From the NCBI GenBank assembly GCA_964538505.1, contig CAZIDY010000002.1, positions 1 to 64,000 of the forward strand: a stretch of 64,000 nucleotides of DNA. The letters run 5' to 3'. Under the pieces are notes generated by a model, which was not told where the DNA came from, did no database searches, and saw nothing but the letters and a program-made list of their open reading frames with translations. The position numbers and the translations under genes are program-made. This document shows, piece after piece, positions 1 to 7,930 of this stretch (position 1 is its first letter; the number at the start of each line of letters is the position of its first letter). The stretch is from Zeimonas sp964538505. Lineage in GTDB: Bacteria; Pseudomonadota; Gammaproteobacteria; Burkholderiales; Burkholderiaceae_E.

Positions 1-433
1 CCCCGCGCCGCAGGCCGAAGGCCGCCTGCAGCCGCAGCGACATCGCCGTGTACGGGTCCGTGATCCTGGCGAGCTCGTCGCCGGTCAGTTGCCGCGCCTT
101 GCTGATATTGGTGACGTACTGTCGATTGCCGATGCCATAGTAGTCGTTGTCGCGGGCGATAACGTTCTGCTTGCCGATCTTCTCGGCCCACCATCGCAGC
201 TGCACCATGCGGTTCTTGATCGTGCCGACGGCGAGCCCTTCGGCCTGCCAGCGTTCGATCAGACTCTGGACGTGCTTCGGCTTGAGATTTGCTGCAGCCA
301 TGTGTCGATAGCCGAGTTCGCGAAGCTGGTTCGCCACGAGGTCCAGCACGCGCTCTCGGTCACGCTGCGTGGCGAAGCTGCCGTCGCGGTTCCGTCGGCA
401 TAGCTGCTTGAGCTGATAGTTCAGATCCCGCAT
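1..433 (-). CDS. Tyrosine integrase, N-terminal part (runs off left edge)
   Basis: Site-specific recombinase of the integrase class found on integrative elements. The reverse strand opens with ATG at 433 and reads MRDLNYQLKQLCRRNRDGSF, then a helical SAM-like DNA-binding domain with the stretches KPKHVQSLIERWQAEGLA and GTIKNRMVQLRWWAEKIGK, typical of the N-terminal domain of 'integrase domain-containing' proteins (Phage_int_SAM_2/Integrase_1 architecture). About 144 codons are visible without a stop. The catalytic Arg-His-Arg-Tyr domain lies beyond the window, so activity cannot be judged. Together with the remnants to 3.3 kb it marks this end as mobile DNA. Family call is by recalled similarity. 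Confidence 0.75.
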   Translation of the reverse strand, partial: MRDLNYQLKQLCRRNRDGSFATQRDRERVLDLVANQLRELGYRHMAAANLKPKHVQSLIERWQAEGLAVGTIKNRMVQLRWWAEKIGKQNVIARDNDYYGIGNRQYVTNISKARQLTGDELARITDPYTAMSLRLQAAFGLRRG

Positions 434-853
434 TCGTTTTGCTCGTCGCTTCGTTCTCCGTTGACTGCCCCGGTGTTCGGTTCTTCGTTGTCGCTGGTGT
501 ATGACGCAGGCTCGGTCAGTGTTTCTGTCCGTCTCGAACGCCTCGGCGTTGCGAGAACTACAGGGGACACGGGACACCACTCCCGTTTTGTGCCGGGTGT
601 TGCTGTTGGCCGCCGCGGCACGCGGCATTGGCACCGATGCGGCTTCCTGCGGGAAGACCGACCATCGGGTGAGCCATTGCCCCAAGGCTCGGGGTGCGCC
701 GGTTGGCACTGTGGCTCGAAGGCCCGCGTGGAGCGGGCGGGTGCAGACCGAATTGCACGGCCCGAGGGGTTGACGCGCCAGGGGAGGAGCCCGTCACGTG
801 GGGACGTCACTTGCGACAGCCCCGACGAAACGCTTGCGCGCTGGGGCAGCATG

Positions 854-894
854 CGCGTCGTCACTACCGGCTCGCGCCGCGTAGTGACGACGCG
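854..894. repeat. Inverted repeat, 14-bp arms
   Basis: CGCGTCGTCACTAC (854-867) and its exact reverse complement GTAGTGACGACGCG (881-894) are separated by 13 bases. There is no T-run after either arm, so an operator or recombination-protein site is more likely than a terminator. Confidence 0.8.
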
Positions 895-1182
895 GCTGGC
901 GCAGTCGATTGACGTCGACGATTGGCGCAGCGCGCGACGGAAACTGCAGCAGTGGCCTTTCGGCGGATGCCCGCCGTGATCGACCGGGATCGGCTGAGGC
1001 AAAGCGGATGCGTGTTGCCCGCTGATCGGACGCGTATCTCCGGGCGTTGCGCCCGCCGGGTTTCAGGAGATGGGGCCGGCGTGGGTGCTCGCGTGGGCGG
1101 GCAGGGGCGATGCGATGACGGGCATCAGTCGGGCTGACTCAGCCAGCGTACTTGGGTGCGATGCTGCGCCAGTCTCACGAAG

Positions 1183-1196
1183 ACTGCAATTGCAGT
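1183..1196. repeat. 14-bp perfect palindrome
   Basis: ACTGCAATTGCAGT is fully self-complementary and lies in otherwise GC-rich non-coding DNA. It has the size and symmetry of a dimeric-repressor operator. Function is unknown. Confidence 0.6.
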
Positions 1197-1285
1197 AGCC
1201 CGCTGAGGCAGGGCCGTTGTTGCGCGGCGTGTTTTTTTAGTGTCAGCGATGCGGACAGAACGAAGGTGTCCGGCAGCCGCAGACG

Positions 1286-1346
1286 GCTTATCCACCGCCG
1301 CGCGAGTCTTGCGTTGGAGGCGCCGATCGCGCGGCGGTGGATAAGC
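1286..1346. repeat. Inverted repeat, 20-bp arms, 3' of DUF6880-like gene
   Basis: Arms 1286-1305 (GCTTATCCACCGCCGCGCGA) and 1327-1346 are exact reverse complements around a 21-base loop. They begin one base after the stop of the minus-strand gene at 1348, so they may act as a factor-assisted terminator. Each arm also contains TTATCCACC, one base from the DnaA-box consensus TTATCCACA, in inverted orientation. Confidence 0.8.
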
Positions 1347-1347
1347 G

Positions 1348-2796
1348 CTATCCGACGATTTTACCTGCGTCGTTGCGTTCGCCGTCGTCATCGTCATCGT
1401 GGCGATCGCGGCGCGTTCCCTTCACGTACGCCCAGAATGACGTCTTGCGCCGGTGGCGTGAACGGATTCCCGCTGCGAACTCTTCGTGCGAGACGAGTGG
1501 AGTCATTTCGACCCCGCTTGCGTCGATCTCGCCCAGCCGCTTCCAGTAGCGGGCAGCGTGTCTGTAGGCTCGCGCGTAGCCCCGATCAAGAATCGCATTG
1601 AGCAGTGCGCGATGGATAGCGACTTCGCCGCGCAGACAACCACGAGCGCGCAACGCTTCGGACAGCGGAACCAGTCGCGTATACGACCGGCCGTCGATGC
1701 GCGCTGCTTCGCTGAGCAAGCGCTCCTCGGCGGCCGCCGCATCGTCGAGCTCGAGCAGCAGCGCTACTGCGTCGATCAGTTCGTCGTGTACAAGTGCGAG
1801 CTTGCGTGCATGCGCGATCGCTTGCGGATGCTCTGCCTGCGGCAGGTGTCGAAGCCAGTCGGCCAGATCGAGCTCCGAGAGCGTGGATTCGAACACTTGC
1901 TGTCGGATCGGCAGACTTTCGGTGAAGCGGCCGAGTCGCTCGAGCGCATCGGCCAGAAGATTCTGGCGCGTGAGTTCGTGACGGTCCCAGCGCTCCTGCA
2001 GCCAGGCGAGAGCGTCTTCCGGTCGATCTGCGTCGAGATACGCGCGTGCGAATCGTTCCCGCTGCAAGGCGTTCGGTTGCGGGCTGTGGCGCAACGTCGC
2101 GCGTACCTCGATGTCGGGGTCGTCGAGTGATACAGCCAACAGCGACAGCGCTGCCGAGGCGTGAAACACACCGATCGGCAATTGCCGGCCGCCAGGGGCC
2201 GAGTCGAGCGTTCGTGTCAGTTGCGACTCGAAGCGGGCGACGAGTTCACGTTGCGCCGGCGCATCGAGCAGCAGTCCGGCGCAGCGCAACAAGTCCGAGC
2301 GCACTCCGTACGGGTCGCCGGCGTAGAGCGCGAGCAGGCGATCAGACCAGCCGCCGGGCGGCGCGTTGCACTGCGCGGCAGCCTGCAACCAGTACCGACA
2401 GGCGGCCTGCATGAGTTCGCCGATCAGCCCGTCCGAATCGTCGACGCGCTCGAACCATTTTTCGTCGGCGTCGATGAACGCCTCGAAAAGCGACAGAGCA
2501 GCCGAGGGATCGATCGGCAGCAACTCACGCACGACTTGATCCAGCCAGGTCCGGAGCGTGTGTACGAATGCAGGCGCCTCTCGATAGTCGTAGAAGCGCG
2601 TTGAGCGCCGCAGGCTCGCCAGTGTCTTCTTGAAGCCGGCGGCGAGCTTGTCGGGGCGGTCGGCCAGTTGCATGCGTGCCAGGCGCGCCAGCACTGCGTC
2701 GTGCTCCTGCGCGAGGCTGAGCACGAGGTCAACCAGGTCGGACGTGCTCTGGCGGCGCAGGAAGGCTTCCAGGTTTTCAGGGGAAGATTTCGTCAT
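1348..2796 (-). CDS. DUF6880-like protein of unknown function
   Basis: A 482-residue, largely helical soluble protein with no signal peptide or membrane segment. The region around residues 60-130 (RFYDYREAPAFVHTLRTWLD, then DPSAALSLFEAFIDADEKW, then ERVDDSDG) resembles my memory of DUF6880 family proteins. The C-terminal half looks like TPR-type helical repeats and the tail is basic and then acidic (DDDDD). Such genes are common near integrases and conjugative genes but have no assigned function. The ATG at 2796 follows a GGGGAAGA-like stretch on the opposite face, so the start is only moderately certain. A 20-bp-arm hairpin follows the stop. Family assignment is tentative. Confidence 0.55.
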   Translation of the reverse strand: MTKSSPENLEAFLRRQSTSDLVDLVLSLAQEHDAVLARLARMQLADRPDKLAAGFKKTLASLRRSTRFYDYREAPAFVHTLRTWLDQVVRELLPIDPSAALSLFEAFIDADEKWFERVDDSDGLIGELMQAACRYWLQAAAQCNAPPGGWSDRLLALYAGDPYGVRSDLLRCAGLLLDAPAQRELVARFESQLTRTLDSAPGGRQLPIGVFHASAALSLLAVSLDDPDIEVRATLRHSPQPNALQRERFARAYLDADRPEDALAWLQERWDRHELTRQNLLADALERLGRFTESLPIRQQVFESTLSELDLADWLRHLPQAEHPQAIAHARKLALVHDELIDAVALLLELDDAAAAEERLLSEAARIDGRSYTRLVPLSEALRARGCLRGEVAIHRALLNAILDRGYARAYRHAARYWKRLGEIDASGVEMTPLVSHEEFAAGIRSRHRRKTSFWAYVKGTRRDRHDDDDDGERNDAGKIVG

Positions 2797-3090
2797 GAGT
2801 TGAGGCAGTTATCCGGGCTTCAAATCGACGGCGAGCCCTGGCTCACCAGAGGCGGTGCGACCAGCCCCAGCAGGACCACCACTCCTCATCGGCTCTCAGG
2901 GATTTCCTCGGCCCTTACGGACTCGCTCACGCAACCGCACTCTTGAGCATTGGCGCAGTGGCGTGGAGGCGTCGAAGGATCATCACCGGGCGACATAGAT
3001 TGCGTGGGTCGACTTCGTCTGACGCGTGCAACTACCGTACTACGAAGAGGCCCGATGCTGCTTCGTGCTCGCGCGTATCGCGACGAGATG

Positions 3091-3226
3091 AGCGACTCGA
3101 ACGCGTCGTTCGCTGAAGCCGTCTACGTTCTGCACTGCTTCCAGAAGAAGAATGACCAGGATCGATCTGGCTCTGGCGACCAAGCGCTACGGCGAGTTAT
3201 TGAAGGAGATGGTAAATCGCGCCTGC
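3091..3226 (+). pseudogene. HigB/RelE-type toxin remnant, frameshifted
   Basis: One frame reads FAEAVYVLHCFQKK (from about 3109), the hallmark strand and C-terminal motif of HigB/RelE-like mRNA-interferase toxins. The expected continuation is in the next frame: IDLALATKRYGELLKEMVN (about 3155-3215). The switch happens around 3145-3153 in an A/G-rich run (AGAAGAAGAA), so the gene is broken by a frameshift. The N-terminal half is missing or unrecognisable, and no XRE antitoxin follows. It is a decayed toxin-antitoxin module. The region from 2797 to 3090 upstream holds nothing I recognise. Confidence 0.6.
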
Positions 3227-3359
3227 GCAGGCCGACGACGAGAGCGCTGCTCGAGGCCATCGAGGACATGCTCGTCGAGGGGGACGAGGTTCGAGGCCGT
3301 TGCGCCCGTTTCGGATACATTCCCCGGACAAAAGCCGTTTCCGCGCCGGGGAGGTACCG

Positions 3360-4067
3360 TTGTCGAACCGCGACCGCGTCAAAGAGTCGATCCTGCGTGC
3401 CGCCGCTGCGCTCGTTCCCGCACACCGGGTGATCGTGTACGAGGTCGACAGTGCGATGGAGCCCTTCGGCCACTTGAGTAGCTGGAGCGAGCGGCATTGG
3501 GGGGACCTGTACCGCCGCTTCGTCGCGCTCGACCCTTATCATCCCCGGCATTTCGCGGGGAAAGAGAGGAGCGTTTTCGGCACGCGTGAAGGCTTCTGCT
3601 GCGTGCACGAACCGGCCGACTACCTCACCGGCTTTCGGCACGCGGTCGGCGTCTTCTTCAAGGCCGAGGTGTTCTTTCGCGACGATCGGGGCCGCATTCG
3701 GGGCGGCATGCGCTTCGCGCGCTCGCCCGCAAGCGCGGAGTTCACGCTGCAGGAGATGGAGAGGCTGGAGGCGATCCAGCCGGTGTTCTCCAGTGCCTGG
3801 TGCACCTCGCTGCCGGACGAGGATCAGTCGCCGCTCACCCGGGGCCTTTCGCAGCGCGAGCGCCAAGTGCTCGAGTATGCGCTCGCGGGGCTCTCGAATG
3901 CGCAGATCTGTCGTGCGCTGGGGATCGCGCTTCCGACGACGAAGAATCACATGCGCAGCATTCTGGACAAGACCGGGACCGCGAACCGGCGCGAGTTGCT
4001 GTCGGCGTTCTATCAGCACCGTGCCCGCGTATCCTCGGGGCGTGAAGAGGGTCCACGGACGCACTGA
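3360..4067 (+). CDS. LuxR-type transcriptional regulator
   Basis: A 235-residue regulator. The C-terminal helix-turn-helix (about residues 165-225) reads GLSQRERQVLEYALAGLSNA and then TTKNHMRSILDKTG, the LuxR/GerE DNA-binding fold. The N-terminal 150 residues form an unassigned sensing domain rich in aromatic residues. I chose TTG at 3360 because GGGGAGG sits just upstream and the encoded MSNRDRVKESILRAAAALV begins a sensible helix; an in-frame TTG at 3300 would add 20 residues. It precedes the hydrolase-TRAP-decarboxylase-dehydrogenase cluster on the same strand and is the likely regulator of that cluster, perhaps in response to its substrate. That role is inferred from position. Confidence 0.8.
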   Translation: MSNRDRVKESILRAAAALVPAHRVIVYEVDSAMEPFGHLSSWSERHWGDLYRRFVALDPYHPRHFAGKERSVFGTREGFCCVHEPADYLTGFRHAVGVFFKAEVFFRDDRGRIRGGMRFARSPASAEFTLQEMERLEAIQPVFSSAWCTSLPDEDQSPLTRGLSQRERQVLEYALAGLSNAQICRALGIALPTTKNHMRSILDKTGTANRRELLSAFYQHRARVSSGREEGPRTH

Positions 4068-4160
4068 TCGACCTCGTGAGGAGCGAATGATCCCTGCGGA
4101 TCATGTACGCGACGTTCTCTGTCCGGTATCAATCCGGATCGGACGAACGAAGGAAGTTGC

Positions 4161-4988
4161 GTGCGCGGCGAAGCGGGTCGGTCATTCACGGGAGCCCCGG
4201 CGGGGGCTGCGGCCTACGACGAGCGGGCGACGCGTCTGTCGCACGCCGTGGCAAGTGCGCCTGTATCGCGGTTGGCGTACGGCGGGCATCCGTCGCAACG
4301 GCTCGAGATCTTCGCGCCGCCCCTGACCGCGCGAGCAGCGCTGCCGGTGCTCGTCTTTCTGCACGGCGGTGCCTGGATGAATGGCGGACTGCAGTGGTTG
4401 CGCTTCATGGCGCCGGCCGTCACGGCCCTGCCGGCGCTGCTCGTCGCCGTCACCTACCGGTTGGCGCCCGGCCATCGCTGGCCGGCACAGTACGAGGACG
4501 CGCGCGACGCGCTGCGCTTCGTGCGGACCCGCGTCGGCGAATATGGTGGCAATGCCGAGGCGATCGTGATCGGCGGACACTCCGCGGGCGGGCATCTCGC
4601 CTCGATGGCGGTGTTGCGGCGCGAGGCCGGATCGGTCGTCGGCTGCATGCCGGTGAGCACTCCGTTCGATCTCCGCTACGGCGATGTCGACGAGACGAGC
4701 AGCGAGGCGCGAGTCTACAAGTATCTGCTGCAACGACGCTCGGACGATGCGGATGCGAGCCCGATCTTGCTCGTCGAAGGCAATCGGACGCCATTCCATC
4801 TGGCTTGGGGCGGACGGGATATGCCGCACATCCAGCGGGCAGGCGAAGCGATGCACCAAGCGCTCGCCGGTCAGCCGGGGAGGGTGACTACGCATGTACA
4901 TCGGGACGACGATCACTTCGACACGCACTTGCGCCTTGCCGATCCCGCGGACGACTGGTACGCGAAGTTGCGGGCGCTGTTTAGTTGA
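4161..4988 (+). CDS. Alpha/beta hydrolase (esterase or formamidase-like)
   Basis: A 275-residue carboxylester hydrolase. HGGAW (about residue 68) is the oxyanion-hole motif and GHSAGG (about residue 139) is the nucleophile elbow carrying the catalytic serine. The acid and histidine are probably in GGRDMP and DDDHFD near the C-terminus. No signal peptide is seen, so it should be cytoplasmic. GTG at 4161 is preceded by AAGGAAG. HGGAW-type hydrolases include arylformamidases and hormone-sensitive-lipase-like esterases; the substrate cannot be read from the sequence. Its place between the regulator and the TRAP transporter suggests it opens an ester or amide made available by the pathway. Confidence 0.85.
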   Translation: MRGEAGRSFTGAPAGAAAYDERATRLSHAVASAPVSRLAYGGHPSQRLEIFAPPLTARAALPVLVFLHGGAWMNGGLQWLRFMAPAVTALPALLVAVTYRLAPGHRWPAQYEDARDALRFVRTRVGEYGGNAEAIVIGGHSAGGHLASMAVLRREAGSVVGCMPVSTPFDLRYGDVDETSSEARVYKYLLQRRSDDADASPILLVEGNRTPFHLAWGGRDMPHIQRAGEAMHQALAGQPGRVTTHVHRDDDHFDTHLRLADPADDWYAKLRALFS

Positions 4989-5052
4989 CCTCTCCGCGCT
5001 GTCGGCAAGCGGTCATGGAGGAAGGACGGAAATGAAGATCAGGAGGAAGGAA

Positions 5053-6090
5053 ATGAAATTTCCACGACGCATGCTCGCTAGCGCCGCTACAGTGGTGACG
5101 CTGGCCGCGGGCGGTACGCTCGCGCATGCACAGACGGTCCTCACCGTTTCGGGGTGGACTCCGCCCAAGCACCACTTCACGCAGTTGATGCAGAACGAGT
5201 GGGCGAGGATGGTGGAGCGCGAGTCGGGCGGTCTGCTGAAGATTCGCTACCTGCCGCGCGCGCCGATGAGCGCCGCGCAAACCTTCGATGGCGTGCGCGA
5301 CGGACTGGTCGACATCAGCTTCATCGCGCACGGCTACACGTCGGGACGTTTCGTGCTCACGAAGGTTGCCGAGATGCCGTTCCTCGCCGACAAGGCCGAG
5401 ACGCTGTCCGTCGCGTATCAGCGTGTATTCGAGCGGCGGCTGGCGAAGGCGAACGAACACGAGGGCGTTGTGCCGCTGGCGATGTTCACGCCCGGACCGG
5501 GTCACCTCATGTCTCCGGGCAAACCGTTCGACGATGTGGCGTCGCTGCAGGGCAAGAAGATTCGCTCGCCGGGTGGGATCGCGTTCCAGGTCGCCGAGGC
5601 GCTCGGCGCCGCGCCGCTCACGCGACCGGCCAGCGAGCTGTACGAACTGATCAACGGCGGAATCGTCGACGGCGCGTTCATGCCGGCCGACGTCTTTGGC
5701 GGCTGGCGGCTCGAGGATCTGATCAAGAACGTGACGACCGTGCCCGGTGGCTTCCACAACGCCAGCTTCGCGCTGATCATGAATCCGGCGAAATACGAAA
5801 AGCTGTCGGCGGAAGAGAAGGCGGCGCTGAAGAAAGTCACCGGTGAGGCCTTCTCTCGCATTGCCGGTCGCGCGTCGGATGAGGCCGATACGCGTGGGTG
5901 GAAGCTCTTCGAGGACAAGGGCGGGAAGCATCACGATGCCTCGGATGCGTTCGTCGGCCAGATCCGCGAACGCTTTGCCGGAACCGAGGAGGCGTGGGCG
6001 AAACAGGCGACCAGCGATACGGGCGTCGACGCAGCGGCTGCTCTGGCCGAGCTTCGCGACGAGATCGCCAAGGCGAACGCCGCGAAGTAA
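5053..6090 (+). CDS. TRAP transporter substrate-binding protein (DctP family)
   Basis: A periplasmic solute receptor of about 345 residues. It begins with a Sec signal peptide (MKFPRRMLASAATVVTLAAG, cleavage near AHAQ). The mature part has the DctP layout: TFDGVRDGLVDISFIAHGYT, AEMPFL, then LQGKKIRSPGG and ELYELINGGIVDGAFMP, which form the ligand cleft and hinge. ATG 5053 was preferred because AGGAGG lies 6 bases upstream; an in-frame ATG at 5032 also has a Shine-Dalgarno sequence and would add 7 residues. It is followed directly by dctQ- and dctM-type genes, completing the system. DctP proteins usually bind small organic acids; the specific ligand here is unknown. Confidence 0.92.
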   Translation: MKFPRRMLASAATVVTLAAGGTLAHAQTVLTVSGWTPPKHHFTQLMQNEWARMVERESGGLLKIRYLPRAPMSAAQTFDGVRDGLVDISFIAHGYTSGRFVLTKVAEMPFLADKAETLSVAYQRVFERRLAKANEHEGVVPLAMFTPGPGHLMSPGKPFDDVASLQGKKIRSPGGIAFQVAEALGAAPLTRPASELYELINGGIVDGAFMPADVFGGWRLEDLIKNVTTVPGGFHNASFALIMNPAKYEKLSAEEKAALKKVTGEAFSRIAGRASDEADTRGWKLFEDKGGKHHDASDAFVGQIRERFAGTEEAWAKQATSDTGVDAAAALAELRDEIAKANAAK

Positions 6091-6111
6091 TCCCGAGGCT
6101 GAGCGGCAGGT

Positions 6112-6588
6112 ATGGAGCGCTTTCGCCACGCGGTCGTCTCGGCTTTGGAGCTGCTCGCTTCCGTGCTGCTGGCGGCGATCATGCTAACCACGGTGGTCGA
6201 CGTCGTCTTCAGGTACTTGTTGGCGCGACCGCTCGCGGCGAGTTTCGAGCTTACCGAGGTGCTGCTTGCGGTAATGATCTTCGCGAGCATCGCCGTCGCG
6301 ATGGCACGTGACGACCACATCGAGGTGACGCTGCTTGATCCGCTACTGGCCCGCGTCCCTCGGTTCCAGCGTGCCGCACGCGTCGCCTTCCGCCTTGTGA
6401 TTGCCATCGCGTTCCTTTTCCTCGGTTTCTGGGTTTTCGAACTGGGGCAGGGCAAGTGGGTGGAGTTCACGCCGGTGATGCACCTGCCGCTGGCGCCGGT
6501 GGCGTGGGCGGTTGCGGGCGCTCTCTTCGTCGCAGCCGTGTTGTCGGTGCTGTCGGTCGTCGTGAAGCGCCCGCTGGGGGACGACTGA
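6112..6588 (+). CDS. TRAP transporter small permease (DctQ family)
   Basis: A 158-residue integral membrane protein with four predicted hydrophobic helices (around residues 12-32, 48-68, 88-110 and 125-148). The segment VVDVVFRYLLARPLAASFEL followed by TEVLLAVMIF is typical of the DctQ subunit, which bridges the receptor and the large permease. It starts 21 bases after the receptor gene and ends one base before the large-permease gene, so the three are surely co-translated parts of one secondary, ion-driven uptake system. Confidence 0.93.
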   Translation: MERFRHAVVSALELLASVLLAAIMLTTVVDVVFRYLLARPLAASFELTEVLLAVMIFASIAVAMARDDHIEVTLLDPLLARVPRFQRAARVAFRLVIAIAFLFLGFWVFELGQGKWVEFTPVMHLPLAPVAWAVAGALFVAAVLSVLSVVVKRPLGDD

Positions 6589-6589
6589 G

Positions 6590-7876
6590 GTGCCCGAGTT
6601 CTTCGCAGGGCTCGCCGTCCTGCTCGTGCTGATCCTGTTGCGAATGCCGGTCGGGCTCGCGCTCGGTCTCGTCGGCTTCTTCGGCTACGCGCACTACCTC
6701 GGTATCGGCGTCGCCGGGAAGATGGCAGCAGGCACCGCCTTCGAGCTCGGGGCGTACTCGCTGTCGGTGATTCCGCTCTTCGTGTTGATGGGCAACTTCG
6801 TATCGACGAGCGGGTTGGGGCACGACCTGTTTCGCTCGGCTTACGCGTTCATGGGGCGGCTGCCCGGCGGACTGGCCATCTCGTCCATTCTCGCGTCGGG
6901 CGGCTTCGCGGCGATTTCCGGTTCGAGCGTCGCGTCGGCGGCGACGATGGCGAAGGTGTCGTATCCGCCGATGCGCTCCTTCGACTATTCGGCGCCTTTC
7001 TCCCTGGCGACGATCGCGGCTGGTGGCACGCTCGGCATCCTCATTCCACCCAGCGTCATCCTGATCATCTACGGGATCCTGGCCGAACAGAACATCGCCA
7101 AGCTGTTCCTTGCTGGAATCCTCCCCGGCATTCTCGGCATCGTCCTCTATGTCTGCGCCGTCGTCTGGGTCGTGTGGCGCGACCCGAGGGCCGGCCCGCG
7201 GGGTGAGTCGTTCGGATGGAAGGAGCGGCTGGCGTCGATCTACCCGGTCTGGGGCGTCGTCGCGCTTTTCGCGCTCGTCGTCGGCGGTATGTACGGCGGG
7301 ATCTTCACCGCGACGGAAGGCGCGGGCATCGGAGCGTTCGGCGCCTTTCTGCTCACGTTCGTGCGCGGCAGTATGGATCGCCGGCAGTTGCGGCAGGCGC
7401 TCGTCGGCGCGGTTCGTACGACGGGCGCACTGTTCCCGATCCTGCTCGGCTCTCTGATCATGGGCAACTTCATCGGCATGACCGGCGCGCCCGAAGCCTT
7501 CGGCGACCTCGTGCGCGAGGCCGATCCGCAGCCGCTGGTGCTCGTTCTGCTGATCATCTTGCTATATCTGTTTCTCGGGTGCTTCTTCGAGAGCTTCTCG
7601 ACGCTGTTCGTCACGCTGCCGATCATCCTGCCGCTGGTCGACGCCGCGGGAATCGACCTGATCTGGTTCGGCATTCTCGTCGTCGTCACGATCGAAATCG
7701 GGCTGCTGACACCCCCGTTCGGGATGAACGTGTTCGTGCTGACCTCAGCGCTGCGCGACATCGATCCGGGTCCGGTGTTTCGGGCGCTCGTTCCGTTCCT
7801 GGTCGCCGACTTGGTGCGGATCGCGCTGCTCGTGCTATTGCCCGCAATCGTCCTCTGGCTGCCGGGCCGGATGTAG
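6590..7876 (+). CDS. TRAP transporter large permease (DctM family)
   Basis: A 428-residue polytopic membrane protein carrying the transport path. The family signature appears as SGSSVASAATMAKVSYPPM (about residues 108-127) and IAAGGTLGILIPPSVILIIY (about 144-163), with a further GLLTPPFGMNVFVL loop near the end. Start is GTG 6590, one base after the DctQ stop. With the two upstream subunits it forms a complete TRAP importer. Expression presumably follows the upstream regulator. Confidence 0.95.
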   Translation: MPEFFAGLAVLLVLILLRMPVGLALGLVGFFGYAHYLGIGVAGKMAAGTAFELGAYSLSVIPLFVLMGNFVSTSGLGHDLFRSAYAFMGRLPGGLAISSILASGGFAAISGSSVASAATMAKVSYPPMRSFDYSAPFSLATIAAGGTLGILIPPSVILIIYGILAEQNIAKLFLAGILPGILGIVLYVCAVVWVVWRDPRAGPRGESFGWKERLASIYPVWGVVALFALVVGGMYGGIFTATEGAGIGAFGAFLLTFVRGSMDRRQLRQALVGAVRTTGALFPILLGSLIMGNFIGMTGAPEAFGDLVREADPQPLVLVLLIILLYLFLGCFFESFSTLFVTLPIILPLVDAAGIDLIWFGILVVVTIEIGLLTPPFGMNVFVLTSALRDIDPGPVFRALVPFLVADLVRIALLVLLPAIVLWLPGRM

Positions 7877-7930
7877 CGATCGGCGGCCGAACCGAAACGC
7901 CGGAAGAGAATCACAGGCAACGGAGAACCG

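Larger units (their letters stand above)
434..1285. other. Long non-coding stretch upstream of integrase
   Basis: About 850 bases with no recognisable gene. Open frames exist on both strands but none resembles a known family and all are the chance type expected at this GC content. The stretch contains a 14-bp-arm inverted repeat (854-894), a 14-bp palindrome (1183-1196) and a weak hairpin ACGGGA/TCCCGT followed by four T (569-590). It could be the control or attachment region of the element that owns the integrase. Confidence 0.5.

Noticed and set aside
421..1002. 193-codon minus-strand frame upstream of the integrase
   Set aside because: Composition is Arg/Pro/Ser-rich without any ordered or known domain, and it overlaps the integrase start. 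It looks like a chance frame in GC-rich non-coding DNA.
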